The position numbers and the translations under genes were made by a program. This document shows, one piece after another, positions 10,957 to 21,628 of a DNA stretch of 64,000 nucleotides (its first letter is position 1; each line of letters begins with the position of its first letter). The DNA is taken from contig NC_037089.1 of assembly GCF_002994745.2 (NCBI RefSeq), positions 83,848,347 through 83,912,346 on the forward strand. Reading direction: 5' to 3'. The notes below the pieces were generated by a model. The model saw only the letters and a program-made list of their open reading frames with translations. It did not search any database and was not told where the DNA came from. Origin of the DNA: Rosa chinensis (Eukaryota; Streptophyta; Magnoliopsida; Rosales; Rosaceae).

Positions 10957-12746
10957 ATGGGAAGGCCACCTTGCTGTGATAAATCAAATGTGAAGAGGGG
11001 ACTCTGGACTGCAGCCGAGGATGCGAAACTTCTTGCTTGCGTATCCAAACATGGAGTCGGAAATTGGACTGTGGTTCCTAAGAAAGCAGGTTGAAAGTTA
11101 ATTTCTTGATTAGTTCATTTAATTGATATTATTGACAACATAAGTACATGTTTGTGAATTGATAATTACTGTGTTTACATTTGCAGGATTGAACAGATGT
11201 GGGAAGAGCTGCAGGCTTAGGTGGACTAATTACCTCAGGCCTGACCTCAAGCATGACACCTTCACTCCTGAAGAGGAAGAGCATATTATCAACCTTCATA
11301 AGGCTATAGGAAGCAGGTCACTAACTTATCACTTTTCTCCTTTTAAACAACTTTGTAACTAGTTAGGGTAGATCAAAGACAAAGGAAATTTGTGAAACTA
11401 GTCGAAATTTCAGACCTTTAACAACACTTAACCATCTTTATCGATTTTCAGAAATATTACCATTTGAGTAGTGCTAGAACTCTCTCAAGTTGGGCTCCAA
11501 CCCCTCGAGAATCTCCTCAAAAATGCTTGACAAACTCTCAAGTGGTTATATTTCGAAGAACCTAAAGAAATCGATCATATGACAGATCTCTTTAAAGGGT
11601 ACAATCTTGAGCTGTTTTTGCAAAGTTACCACCGGCTAAAGGTTAACAAAAATTTAAGAGAATAAGAAAAATGGAAAGATCTAAAGATGAGCTGATGATG
11701 ATGATTTTGTGTATTTCATGAACTTCCCACATTTTTTGATGTGTAAGAGCTGATGTCACTGTAGTTCTAGAAGATCATAACAAATACTACTCATACTATA
11801 ACTGTTCTAACACCTGTATTCTGTTAGAGCTTAGAAGTGCATGCATATATAATGACTCTCTCTCTCTCTCTCTCTCAATCCAAAATACCTCTTATGATGG
11901 TAGTGCAGGTGGTCTCTGATTGCAAAGCAACTACCAGGAAGAACAGATAATGATGTGAAGAACTACTGGAATACCAAGCTGAAAAAGAAGCTTTCCAAGA
12001 TAGGAATCGACCCTGTAACCCACAAACCCATCTCCCAGATCCTCTCTGACTATGGAAACATCACTAGCCTTCCAAAGCACATCGGTAACCATTTTGGGCC
12101 ATCCTTCAACAAGTTGAACATGAGCACCACATTTGTACCTGTATCAGATCCATCTTCGGGGATCACAGGACTTGCATACACCAATATGATGATGATGAAC
12201 CCCATTATGGAGTCACAAGACTATTCCTCTACTAGCACTCTTCCCTTCGGCTTTCTGTCTCAGTTTCAAGCAATGAATCAAGACGACAATGTTTCATTGC
12301 CTCCACACTTTTCGAATGAAGTAACTTCCTCTTGCTCATCATCATCTTCTCCTCCTGCTACTGATCTATTGAGCCCGCAATGTCACGCGTCTGCACAAGT
12401 TGTCACACCGTCTTCTTCTCCTTTTAATTGGAGTGAGTTCCTTCTCCATGACCCTTTTTCATCCGCAGATCAACCCAAGCAAGAAGAAGTATTTCAAGGA
12501 CTGCTGGCATCACCAGCCAATCCGACAGTTGGTAATGGAATTCAGTCTCAGGCATTTGAAGTTGGATCTTCATCAGTCATTAATGGAGGTCCAAGCTTGA
12601 ACAACAACAAAAATTTGGCTAATGATCAAATAGCTTCTTCTTCTTCATCTTCCTTGAGTTCATTTGTGGACACTATCTTAGGTCAAGATAGTGAGATGAG
12701 GGCAGCATTGTTCCCTGAACTTTTGGATGGATGTTTTGATTACTAA
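10957..12746 (+). CDS. MYB35: R2R3-MYB transcription factor MYB35/TDF1, tapetum development
   Basis: Three exons (10957-11089, 11187-11316, 11909-12746) give 366 residues. The introns sit at the two positions usual for R2R3-MYB genes. R2 starts [17 protein letters not shown] and holds the spaced tryptophans up to [19 protein letters not shown]3 runs from [12 protein letters not shown] to [18 protein letters not shown]. The following [16 protein letters not shown] motif and the R2 start distinguish it from MYB80 and match MYB35/TDF1, a nuclear activator acting between DYT1 and AMS in anther tapetum. The C-terminal half is Ser-rich, as expected of an activation region, with a short acidic end ([11 protein letters not shown]). 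Neighbours match the Arabidopsis At3g28470 locus. In some dioecious plants this gene is involved in sex determination; nothing here bears on that. Confidence 0.93.
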
Positions 12747-13195
12747 TGATAATGCTTTGGCATCATAGTTGACAGTTTTGCTTTCAGATTATCTACATAT
12801 ATAAGCAAGCTTTATTTTCATGTCGAATTCTATCATCTTCCATGTCAATTTAATTAAGAATATAAATGAAGTCTCTTATTATTTTTGGAGGACTTAGAGC
12901 ACCGACGTGCATTTGCACCAACATAAATGGATGATTAGATTACATCAAATACACTTTTTAGTTATTAAAAAAAAATGATTATAAATATCAATGATTGAAA
13001 TCTTCTTTTAAATGTTTGGTCATTTGCACCGTTTGTGCATAAAAGAATTTTCATTATTTTTTATATTTTTCACTCACTGATCGATGTTGTTTATGGTATT
13101 TGTAAAGTGTTAAGAATCATCATCGGTCCAACAACTCCACAAAATAGTTCTCACATGCTAATTGTGTAGAGAGTAGGGTGATTCAAAATTTACTC

Positions 13196-13228
<33 letters not shown>

Positions 13229-13238
13229 CAACTGGACC

Positions 13239-14817
13239 AATTTTATGCAAAACTAAAACAAAAAGACGCGACGAATTCTACATAATAACACATTGGATAA
13301 AGGTGAACAACTAACATTCAATCTATCATAATACATTGACAAACAACGTTGTAAAAGTAAGTTTAGTCATCACTCATTTATTGATCACTATTTGACCGTT
13401 TCAAGTAAATCTACACTTATACGTTTCAATGTAAAAAAAAATTTGTTAGACTATATTATCCCTTTTAGATAAGGAAATGCAATATTCAAATAGTACTTTT
13501 ACTTATCATATTAGTGTCAAAACTGAACTTGACTAACCAGTATATTAGAGAAGAAGATTGCGCAATTCAAAGTACGACTTTCATTGACTGAAGAATAGCT
13601 TAAATAGTCGATACAGTAACAACATAAGTAGAGAATGGGAAATTCTAGTGTAGTGGTGGGTATCTCATACCCACATTTACAAAGGTGAGAACAAATTTTG
13701 TTGTCAAAGTTGTAATTTGAGTCCTAATTTGTGTAATCTTAGTTCTAATAATGGTAATTACACCTCTTACGAAATTTTACAAGTTTTTGAATAAATTCGT
13801 TGTCAATGTTGTAATCTTAGTTCTAATAATGGTAATTACACCTCTTACGACATTTTTACAAGCTTTTGAACAAATTCGTTGTCAATGTTGTAATTTTTGT
13901 TTAACTATATGTAAATAGTGTAAATGAATATGGTAACTTTTGTTCTCAATGTTGTAATTTTAGTTCAAATACTTGTAAATTTTTGTTCAAATAGTTGTAA
14001 ATGAGGGTATCTCATACCTAACAGTACACTAGCTTGCCTCGCTGAGAATAAGCAAACAAACTAAGTAGAAATAAGCAACGACTAATCCCATGACTAACAA
14101 TTCCTAGACTCAAGGGATTCTCCTAAAGAATTGGTCAATATAAACCAACTCCCCACAGAATAGAACTTCTACAATTATTTGAATGAAAATATAACAAACC
14201 AACATAAATAAAACATAACATACCAATATAATTCAAACTCTTTCACTCTCCCTTAAATTGATGCCATAAGACATCAGTTTACAGAAGAAACTGCAACAGC
14301 TAACTTTTTCTGTACCAACACCATTATTCACAATTAGACCAAGGTTAGGTAGTATAAATTTTTTTTTTCTTGACAAAAATTTGTTTAGTATCATGCTCCA
14401 AACAAAAGAAAAAGGAAAAAAAAAAAAGAATCTTTTGGGCCACTCAACTTGAAGTGATCCTCAATCTTTTAACCTAGAAACCATCTTAGAACAGCAACAG
14501 AGTCGGACTTTGTTCTTCCGACATTAATGATGACCGGCGTTCTCTCAGTAAATTTTATGCAAAGCTAAAACAAAAAGACACGTTGAAATCTACATAATAA
14601 CACATTGGATGGAGGTGAACAACTAACGTGCAATCTATTATGATACATTAACAATAACATCGTAAAAAATAATTTTGGTCATCACTCATTGATTGATCAC
14701 TAATTGACCGTTTCATGTAAATCTACACTTTTACGTTTTAGTGTAAATTTTTTTGTTAGACTATATTGTTCCTTCTAGATCAGGAAATGCAATATTCAAA
14801 TAGTACTTTTACTTATC
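13239..14817 (+). repeat. Direct repeat pair of about 268 bp, 1.3 kb apart
   Basis: 13239-13507 and 14551-14817 align from AATTTTATGCAAA to GTACTTTTACTTATC with roughly 85 percent identity. Two other duplicated pieces are interleaved. A 70-bp piece occurs at about 14328-14400 and 14817-14890, sharing CAATTAGACCAA and GTTAGGTAGT. A 115-135 bp piece occurs at 14437-14550 and 15588-15724, sharing CTCAACTTGAAGTG and GTCGGACTTTGTTCTTC. The pattern suggests repeated segmental duplication, or remains of a small LTR element; no TG...CA ends or primer site were recognised. Confidence 0.7.
13733..13889 (+). repeat. Two tandem units of 78-79 bp
   Basis: Units at 13733-13810 and 13811-13889 are nearly identical, beginning GTAATCTTAGTTCTAATAAT and ending TTGTCAATGTT. 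Shorter related GTTGTAATTT pieces surround them to about 14010. Confidence 0.85.
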
Positions 14818-14939
14818 CAATTAGACCAATGTTAGGTAGTGTAAATAACTTAAGAGTTCAAAGTTTTTTTCTTCAAAATTTGTATAGGGTCATGCAATTC
14901 CGAGATGTATGTTAAATTTTGCAAACTGCTGAAGATCAT

Positions 14940-15456
14940 CCATGGGAAGCTTTTAGAGGTCCTCCTTGCAACGATCGAGACGCTTCGTGATGATCATGAT
15001 TTCCATATAGTCCGGATCACTCCAACGAAGACAACTCATCTTGAAAGCAAGTTTGTATGAAATGCAGAGGCCAATCATCGTCTCTAGCAGCAAATCAATA
15101 GTCACATAGCTGCATTTTGCAGATCTTACAACTCCTCAAGCATGGTTGCCTCCATATATGGTATCAAATCCGTGATTTTATTGTTCTCCACCAACATCTC
15201 CAAGTCCTTAATCGTCACCGGAAATAGTTTAATCGGGTCGAAGAAGATGTCATCATCTCCATTGTTGGAGTCATTAGTAGGACCATAGCTACACAAATCA
15301 AATTCATGAGAAATCACTAATGAATACAACTCCAAATCCTCAGAGCTAGCTAGAACAACATTGATACACTAATGTCTACTTGGTTGGCAACTGTTGGCCG
15401 ACATCAGGCACAACACCAAATCGATGAGTATGATATTGACCACCACCTCTAAACAT
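14940..15456 (-). pseudogene. Unrecognised, probably decayed minus-strand coding region
   Basis: On the minus strand a TATTTAAA box (about 15540) precedes an ATG near 15456. Frames then read MFRGGGQYHTHRFGVV, after a break EDLELYSLVISHEFDL up to ATMLEEL (stop at 15126), and in another frame TIDLLLETMIGLCISYKLAF through KRLDRCKEDL (near 14955). The composition looks protein-like, but stops and frame changes separate the pieces, and I do not recognise the family. It may be a small gene with unrecognised introns or a pseudogene. Confidence 0.3.
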
Positions 15457-15855
15457 AGTGATACACTTTTTCAAAAAATTTCAATTTCAAAGAGAATGAA
15501 GAGTAGATGGTGAAAATTTGTTGCTACTGTTTGAGGGCCTTTAAATAAGGGATAGTTGTGTTTCTAATTTCAAATGGAAGAATGTGATTGGGTCACGCTC
15601 AACTTGAAGTGCCTTAATCTTTTAACTCGGAAACCATGTTAGAAAGCAGCATAGTCGGACTTTGTTCTTCTGGCATCACGTCCGGCATCGAATCGCATCC
15701 AATGGTGGGCGTTCTCTCAGTCAGTTTTGGGTCTCCTGAGACTAATCGGAAATGTGACTTGCCCAAGTCTGTCTGTCCTCTTTTAAATTTTGGACTAATT
15801 TCTTATTTTGATTTAGGCCTCTTTAGGGTTTATTAGTTTCTTTTTTTTAGATAAA

Positions 15856-16293
15856 AGTTACTAGAAAAGCTTTTAATGAGGACCACTAAAATGAGGACTA
15901 GTTGAAGACTTTTTCGTGAGACTCATTTTTCATTTTTAAATCACATTTCCGTAAATCAACCTTTAGATGTCTAGATATTCATGTGTAGATCATTTATGCA
16001 ATTTTTCAACCAAATTGAAAATCGTTAAGGAATTCATAATAGTGATTTATCAATTATGAACATGAACGGTTAATGTTTGACAAATTTGGTTCGTCTATGA
16101 TTTGATCTAGTTTTGTACCTTAACGATTAGCAATTTGGAAGATAATTTTCAGAAATAATCTACTTGTGCATACATAAACATCCAACGATTGATTTTCCAT
16201 AATGTAATCAAAAATGGGTCTCCCAAACTGTTAATTAGAAAGTCTCAACTAGTCCTCATTAAAATTTAAAAGGCTCCCAAAAATTACTAATTA
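15856..16293. mobile_element. Foldback/MITE-like element with long inverted arms
   Basis: The left arm (about 15856-16045) and right arm (about 16100-16293, inverted) share AATGAGGACTAGTTGA, GAGACTCATTTTT versus GAGACCCATTTTT, GTAGAT(C/T)ATTT and AATCGTTAAGG. The arms are about 190 bases, separated by roughly 60 bases. No coding capacity. It lies just outside the left end of MULE A. Confidence 0.65.
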
Positions 16294-18559
16294 TTTTGTT
16301 AGATAGAAAAATGATGAAAAAAGAGCTAGGGCGGTTCTAGTTAGACCTCCTCATTTGCTATTTAAACCTCTTATAATTTTTGTAAAATTTTATTTCCTAT
16401 TTTTACCCCTAAAGAAATAAGAAGAAGAGAAATAATTTCTTATTTATCACAAACCCATCTATTTGATCTTCCTCGCAATGAGACCTTAAAAAACAACAAG
16501 AATTGGTCTTTGGGCATGGATCCGGGAAGCCAAACCTCCCTTTTGAGTAGCAAAATGAGCAAAGAATTCATCAAATCATGCTCTCATATTCCATGTTTTC
16601 TTCTTGCGCATAACAAATTCTCTATTTCATTCCAATTTAGAAAAGATCATCACATCATCATCAAAACTACACCTCCCTTAAAAAAGGTTCAATCTTTACC
16701 TCATTAAACATTATTGATGCATCAAAAAATCAAAATAAAGACCAATTCTTTGTGCAAGGCAATCCAATTTTGGTACTTCTCGCTTTCTCAGACCCAGGAA
16801 GTGTAGAGCTCACTAAACCCAATTCAATATCATGTTTTTCTCCGATTATCATTTCAACTTATATAAAATTATAAATATGGATTTGGCAAGCCTTCAATTT
16901 GAACCTCAACCCAACCACATACTTAGCTGATAAGTTCCAATTCAATCTCAAAATCAAGAACAAGTAGTCAATGAGTATGGAAGCCATTATTGTTTATATA
17001 GAGCTTGGGTGGAAAAGAATGAAAAAAAAAAAAACTTGTTGATCAATCTCCATAGCCTTATATTAAATAGAGAACCTAAGGTTGAACAAATGAAAGAAAG
17101 AGAACTTGACTCTGTTGAGAAGAACACATGATTAAAAGAGGCAGTTTTTATTAATTTTTTTTAATTTATGGAAGGGGTAAAATAAGAAATAAAAATTTAC
17201 AAAAACTTAAAATATGTCCAAACTAGCAAAGGGGAAATGATCATTTACCCCATTTTGGGGTTAATTAACCTCATTTACCCCATTTTGGGGTTAATTAACC
17301 TCATTTACCCAAACGCTCTAAAAAATTGCCCACTTACACAGCAGTATTTATTTTTAAACCCCACTTACCCAAAACTCTAAGAGTTGGACCTGTTTTCTTC
17401 ATATTTTTGTATTGTTTTGCCCTTTTTCAATTGTCAAAGCTGAAAATTGAAACAGAAAGAGACTTAGAGAGAGAAGCTCTGCCATTTGAGAGAGAGAGAG
17501 ATGAGCTGTGCAATTTTTGGAGTGAGAGGAGCTCTGCGAATTCGAGAGAGAGAGAGAGAGAGAGGAGCTCTGCGATTTCGAGAAGAGAGAGAAACTATGT
17601 GATTTCAGATGCCGGCGATTGCGATCTGCTAGACTGGGGACGAAGACACCGGTGATTGCTCTTCGATCGACCGGAACTGTGAAATTACAGGTGCGAAATC
17701 GTCGGACCTTGAAGCTCCAGAATCAATTGGGTTTGGAACAAAGAGGTTGATGATGGAGTCGGACTCCGTGACTGATCGAAGAAACTTGAGGAGCGATTTG
17801 TTACATTTTCTGAAATGTTTTGGTAGTTCTGACTACATTATTGGGGGGCAATAATGTGTCTTAATTGTTATGAAGTCTCTATAATTGTGTTCAGTGATAT
17901 TTTCCTTTGTGTTTAAAGACTGCTTCTAATGTGTTTTGGTAGTTCTGACTATATTATTGGGGGGAAATAATCTGTTTATTGCGGGGCAATAATGGGTCTT
18001 TCTAAATGTACCCAGCAAATATCTATCTAGACCCAGCAAGTTTTTCACATCCAGTAAAATTATAGAATTTCTAATTGCACCCAACAAAACTTTCCCAATA
18101 ATACCCTCACTTTTAATTAAACCCAGCAAAATTCACACTCAGCAAATTTCACACCCATAACTCACGCTGCAAATCTCACACTGAGCAAAACTCACACGCA
18201 GTCCCAAATTCAAGAATTTCTCTTAAGACGTCGTCGTCGTCGCTACCTCCTTCGCTCTTTGGTGGCTAACTACCGAAGCCTTTTGATAAGATTTTGGAGC
18301 AGTGTCGACACAAGCTCTCATCACTGCTTCTGCTTCACGAAAGGTTACCTACCCATATATGCCATCATATGTATAAACATCTATCTGCTAGTACAAATAA
18401 ACCAAGATTAAGATTAATATCATAATTAATTACATATATTCATGTATTTGTTTCATCAAGATCTGGCAGAAAACAATTAGTAAGCCTTGCATGTAATATC
18501 TACAAAATCAACTAAAAGAATTGAAGAAGAGATGGATGAGTGGAAGAGAATGATAGGAT

Positions 18560-18821
18560 GTATTATGTATATACGCATAAATACATAGCCCTTAGATATG
18601 CTCGTGATGACAACAGCCTCCAAGATGTCGCCAAACTGCTCAAGATTCAGGGTCTCCTTCTGGGTCTTCCAAGCCAGTCCTCCAACAAACACCTTAGTGT
18701 ACGTGGCCAGTCCTCCAACAAACACCTTAGTGTACGTAGTGTCACCAAACTGACCTACCGCTCCTCCTCCCAAAATAGTTGCTGCTATTGTTGCTGTTGG
18801 TGCTGCTACTGCCTGACTCAT
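18560..18821 (-). pseudogene. Captured first exon of an RRM RNA-binding protein gene
   Basis: Minus strand from the ATG at 18821 reads MSQAVAAPTATIAATILGGG, then GQFGDTTYTKVFVGGLA, a second TYTKVFVGGLAWKTQKETL, and EQFGDILEAVVIT followed by SKGYVF. This matches the N-terminal part of plant single-RRM proteins of the RBP24/ARP1 type, including the RNP2-like VFVGGLAW. A tandem duplication of TYTKVFVGGLA, an eroded stretch before EQFGD and loss of RNP1 show it is a fragment. It lies inside MULE A, so it is best read as a transposon-captured exon. Confidence 0.75.
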
Positions 18822-19252
18822 GTTTCTGATCTTTTAATCCTTAACCAGCTAGCTATAGATTTGACCGATCTTCGTTGTCATCGCTACTTCTGAAATCTTA
18901 GTTGCACTTGCAACTTGCTAGAGATGAAACAATTATAATGAAAACTGAAATTTGGGTTTGAAGTTTTGCCGGAAGAAACAACGCATTAACTTGAACACAA
19001 TGAACTGCTGGGTACAAATAGAACAAAGAATTTTAGATTTTATGATTTCTTTTGTTATTATCTTAATTTACCATGACTTTTAATGTCATTTCGTATGAGA
19101 ATATAATGTCTTTTCATATAAAATTAATTTGCTGGGTATACATAGATATTTGCTGGGTACATTTAGAAAGACCCGGCAATAATATATTTGTTTTGTCATT
19201 TTTTGCAGGAATATGGGTGATCCTTTAGTTGTTAGGTGCATTTATTCTTGCG

Positions 19253-19395
19253 AAGAGGCCACCCGGGAGGCCTAGGGTGAAGCGGTTCAAGTCAAGTGGA
19301 GAGTGTGGAAAAAAAAGCCAATTCGTTGTGGTCGTTGTGGCAAAATGGGAGCTCATAACCTGATTATTTGGGGACTTAAATTCACCAAGTATTGA
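19253..19395 (+). pseudogene. Remnant of the C-terminus of a MuDR-type MULE transposase
   Basis: One frame reads KRPPGRPRVKRFKSSGECGKK. After a one-base shift in an A run at about 19310-19317, the next frame reads PIRCGRCGKMGAHN and ends at TGA 19393-19395. R-P-P-G-R-P followed by a CxxCxxxGxHN zinc knuckle is the characteristic tail of plant MULE transposases. The final Cys of the knuckle is lost (I-I-W). The rest of the transposase is missing. Confidence 0.7.
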
Positions 19396-20413
19396 ATTTG
19401 AATACCTGTACTTTTGTAAACTAATTTAAAACCAAACTGAGTTACTTCTTACCATCTATAAAAAAAATTATTGGGGGGCAATAAACTTTTTATGACCCCC
19501 CCAATAAACCTAATTCTTTTGGTTAATGAATCTAGCAGCAATTTGTTGAAATGACCTGTAATAAATGAACCACAATTAAGACATTATTGGGGGGGATAAT
19601 AATCTGTCTATTACCTTCCAATAGACCACCCCAAAAATCACCAGTTTCTATCATTGATAGATTATTGTACTTTAATAAACTCAAAACAATATAAGATTTA
19701 TCAAAACTCTAATTTCAGTGATTAATTAACCACAGTTAAGAAATTATTGGGGGGAAATAATCTGTCTATTGCCCCCCAATAGACCACCCCAAAAATCACC
19801 AGTTTCTATCATTGATAGATTAGTGTGCTTTAACAAACAGCGCAGTGATTATTGCCCCCCAATAGACATATTATTGGGGGACAATAATCTTTTTTCTTTA
19901 TTGGGGGGACAGACGACGCCGGCGATTGCGATCTGCTCGACTGGGGACGAAGACACCTGCGATTGCTCTCGGATCGACCGAAACTGTGAAATTGCAAGTG
20001 CGAAATTGCCGGACCTTGAAGCTCCAGAATCGATTGGGTTTGGAACAGAGAGGTTGATGATGGAGTCGGACTCCGTGACGGATCGAAGGAACTTGAGGAG
20101 TGAGCGGAGGTCGCAGACTCGGACGAACAAGAACTCAGCGCAGACCAGATTGCCGACAGCGGTGGTCGGTGAGTCTGATTTGGATTCCGACGAGAGCTTG
20201 GGTGTGATTCACTCGGTCCATTGAGAGAGTGTCTGGGATGAGAGAGAGGCTGAGGGGAGTCGAGAGAGAGAGAGGGCAATACTGTCAATAGATGTTAGAT
20301 TGACTAAATGGGGTTAAAAACTCTTAATGGAGTAAGTGGACAATTTTTAGACTAAAAATTGGGTAAGTGGTCACGGCCCCAATAGCAAATTGAAGGTCTG
20401 AATAGAACCTCCC

Positions 20414-20715
20414 AATGAGCTATCATTGCCTCTTAATATATCCAACATCCAAAATGCCTGAATCAATCTAGGGCTTAGGCAGAAACTAGAAATCGTATCC
20501 AGAACATTCATTAACCACTTAAAAAACCTAGATGGGACTAACAATAACTCCTTTCTCTCCAGCACAGTTTTGCAACCACTAATTCCAACAGCAAAATAAC
20601 CTTAAAACAAGAAACTGTTACTTGTACGTTATCTAGAAGGATAAGGCTCTTTACATAACATCGTCCTGGGAGAATGAGAAACAAGGACAGACGCTGGGAC
20701 AAAGAATATTGATCA
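20414..20715. other. Upstream region of the MASS-like gene
   Basis: No gene recognised. The minus-strand frame over 20538-20852 has no family signature and overlaps the better-supported plus-strand gene. Confidence 0.4.
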
Positions 20716-20997
20716 ATGACTGCATTGCAGAGATCATCTACTTCATTTAGAAGGCAAGGCTCTTCCGGTCGCATTTGGGACCAGGATCGGCGCAAAGCAC
20801 TCCGAAAAAAGTCCACTAAACTGCCATTTGCCATCGACCAAAGTGTTGACATGAACCACCCAAATTGTAACGAAGAATTTCAAGGGAGGTCAGTTGATTC
20901 ACATTCCATAACAAATTCATCTTCACCTTGTCATCGTGAACAAAAAGCTTCAAGGTGTTCTTTTTATAACCTCTTCTGCCGATGTTTTGAGGTCTAA
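20716..20997 (+). CDS. Small protein with LQRS-FRRQGSSG-W motif, MASS-like (MAPK substrate family)
   Basis: Single-exon frame of 93 residues. The N-terminus MTALQRSSTSFRRQGSSGRI followed by W resembles a family of small plant proteins including the Arabidopsis MAPK substrates MASS1-3. The middle is polar and low in complexity, with Ser-Pro near SSSPCHRE. The tail KASRCSFYNLFCRCFEV is Cys/aromatic-rich, as in that family. The stop overlaps AATAAA at 20997-21002, a likely polyadenylation signal or part of one. It is convergent with the DUF1336 gene on the other strand. The match is from memory of a short motif, so the family assignment is moderate. Confidence 0.6.
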   Translation: MTALQRSSTSFRRQGSSGRIWDQDRRKALRKKSTKLPFAIDQSVDMNHPNCNEEFQGRSVDSHSITNSSSPCHREQKASRCSFYNLFCRCFEV

Positions 20998-21628
20998 ATA
21001 AAGTCGTTTGTTTTAAACTACAAATTGGAATTTCAGCGTTTCTTCTTTTTCCCCAATCTTACTAGCATATTAGTCAGTTTCGTAATTATGGAAGCATGCT
21101 GTTGCTACCTGCCGATAGCAATGAAAATCTCTGTAGCATCCAAACAACCGCATGAAGCTCAATGCAGTAAACATCCCTTCTGGGCAGTTTAATCGATGCA
21201 ATCTACATATAACCTTTAAGATGGAAAGCTAACTCAATCCGCAGTTGCAACCTTGAAAGAGAAAGCACAAGCAGTCGAGCATAAATAAAATATTTTCTCA
21301 CCTTTATTTCTCTTCTTGGCAAGACTGTACATTGCAAAAAGATATATACAAGTAAATTAGAGATGCTCAAAAGGTACTGCAGACTTCAGGGGGTGAAGTG
21401 TGATCTACAAGAAACCTATGGTATCGTAGAAGTTAACTTGTTTGTATGTTCTATCTGATCTGAAAACCTTGAATCAAGTTCTTGGGATTACAGGGGGTTA
21501 TTGACTCAAGTTCCCAGATGGTACTAATTATTGTAGTCGTGTTCATCCACCGTACGCAGCATAAAACATGCTCCGGCAATACTTCTGCCTTGTTCCTGAG
21601 TATTCAAGCACTTGTTGGGGTTATTGAC
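20998..21628. other. Convergent 3' regions, including a decayed duplicate of a terminal exon
   Basis: Between the stop codons of the two convergent genes. A minus-strand AATAAA at 21303-21308 could end the DUF1336 transcript. 21494-21597 is a tandem copy of the last coding exon of that gene (listed as a pseudogene). Confidence 0.5.
21494..21597 (-). pseudogene. Tandem duplicate of the last DUF1336 exon, frameshifted
   Basis: Minus strand reads RNKAEVLPEHVLCCVR, paralleling [16 protein letters not shown] of the true last exon (21629-21721). A lost T after that point shifts the frame, so the real stop is not reached in frame. The copies are 123 bases apart. The splice acceptor before this copy is degraded (CTCAGGAAC instead of AATAGGGGAAT), so the upstream, intact copy is taken as the used exon. 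Confidence 0.8.

Larger units (their letters stand above)
12747..16328. other. Gene-poor interval with diverged duplications and a foldback element
   Basis: AT-rich DNA containing a 28-base T run (13199-13228), two tandem 78-bp units, a 270-bp direct repeat pair, further duplicated pieces, a possible decayed minus-strand coding piece and a foldback element, each listed separately. No intact gene was found. Confidence 0.6.
17611..20104 (+). repeat. Internal direct duplication of 185 bp within MULE A
   Basis: 17611-17795 and 19918-20104 both read from GCCGGCGATTGCGATCTGCT through GGTTGATGATGGAGTCGGAC to AACTTGAGGAG, at more than 90 percent identity. The right copy continues in an open frame to the stop before 20225, possibly another captured gene piece that I cannot name. 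Confidence 0.85.
16329..20413. mobile_element. Mutator-like element A, 4.1 kb, with transposase remnant and captured gene pieces
   Basis: The left end GGGCGGTTCTAGTTAGACC and the right end (reverse complement) GGGAGGTTCTATTCAGACC are inverted repeats, and the similarity continues into AATTTGCTATT. Flanks AAAGAGCTA (16320-16328) and AATGAGCTA (20414-20422) form a 9-bp target duplication with one mismatch, as expected for MULEs. Inside are a decayed MuDR-type transposase tail (19253-19395), a captured RRM gene start (minus strand, to 18821), an internal 185-bp direct duplication (17611-17795 and 19918-20104), GA-rich stretches and AT-rich relatives of the palindrome array (19465-19912). No intact protein is encoded. 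Confidence 0.8.

Noticed and set aside
19830..20288. Long minus-strand open frames inside MULE A
   Set aside because: They overlap the duplicated block and the repeat array, are Ser-rich from base composition, and have no recognisable domain.
20538..20852. Minus-strand frame of 104 codons opposite the MASS-like gene
   Set aside because: No family signature, and the plus-strand frame carries the FRRQGSSG motif.
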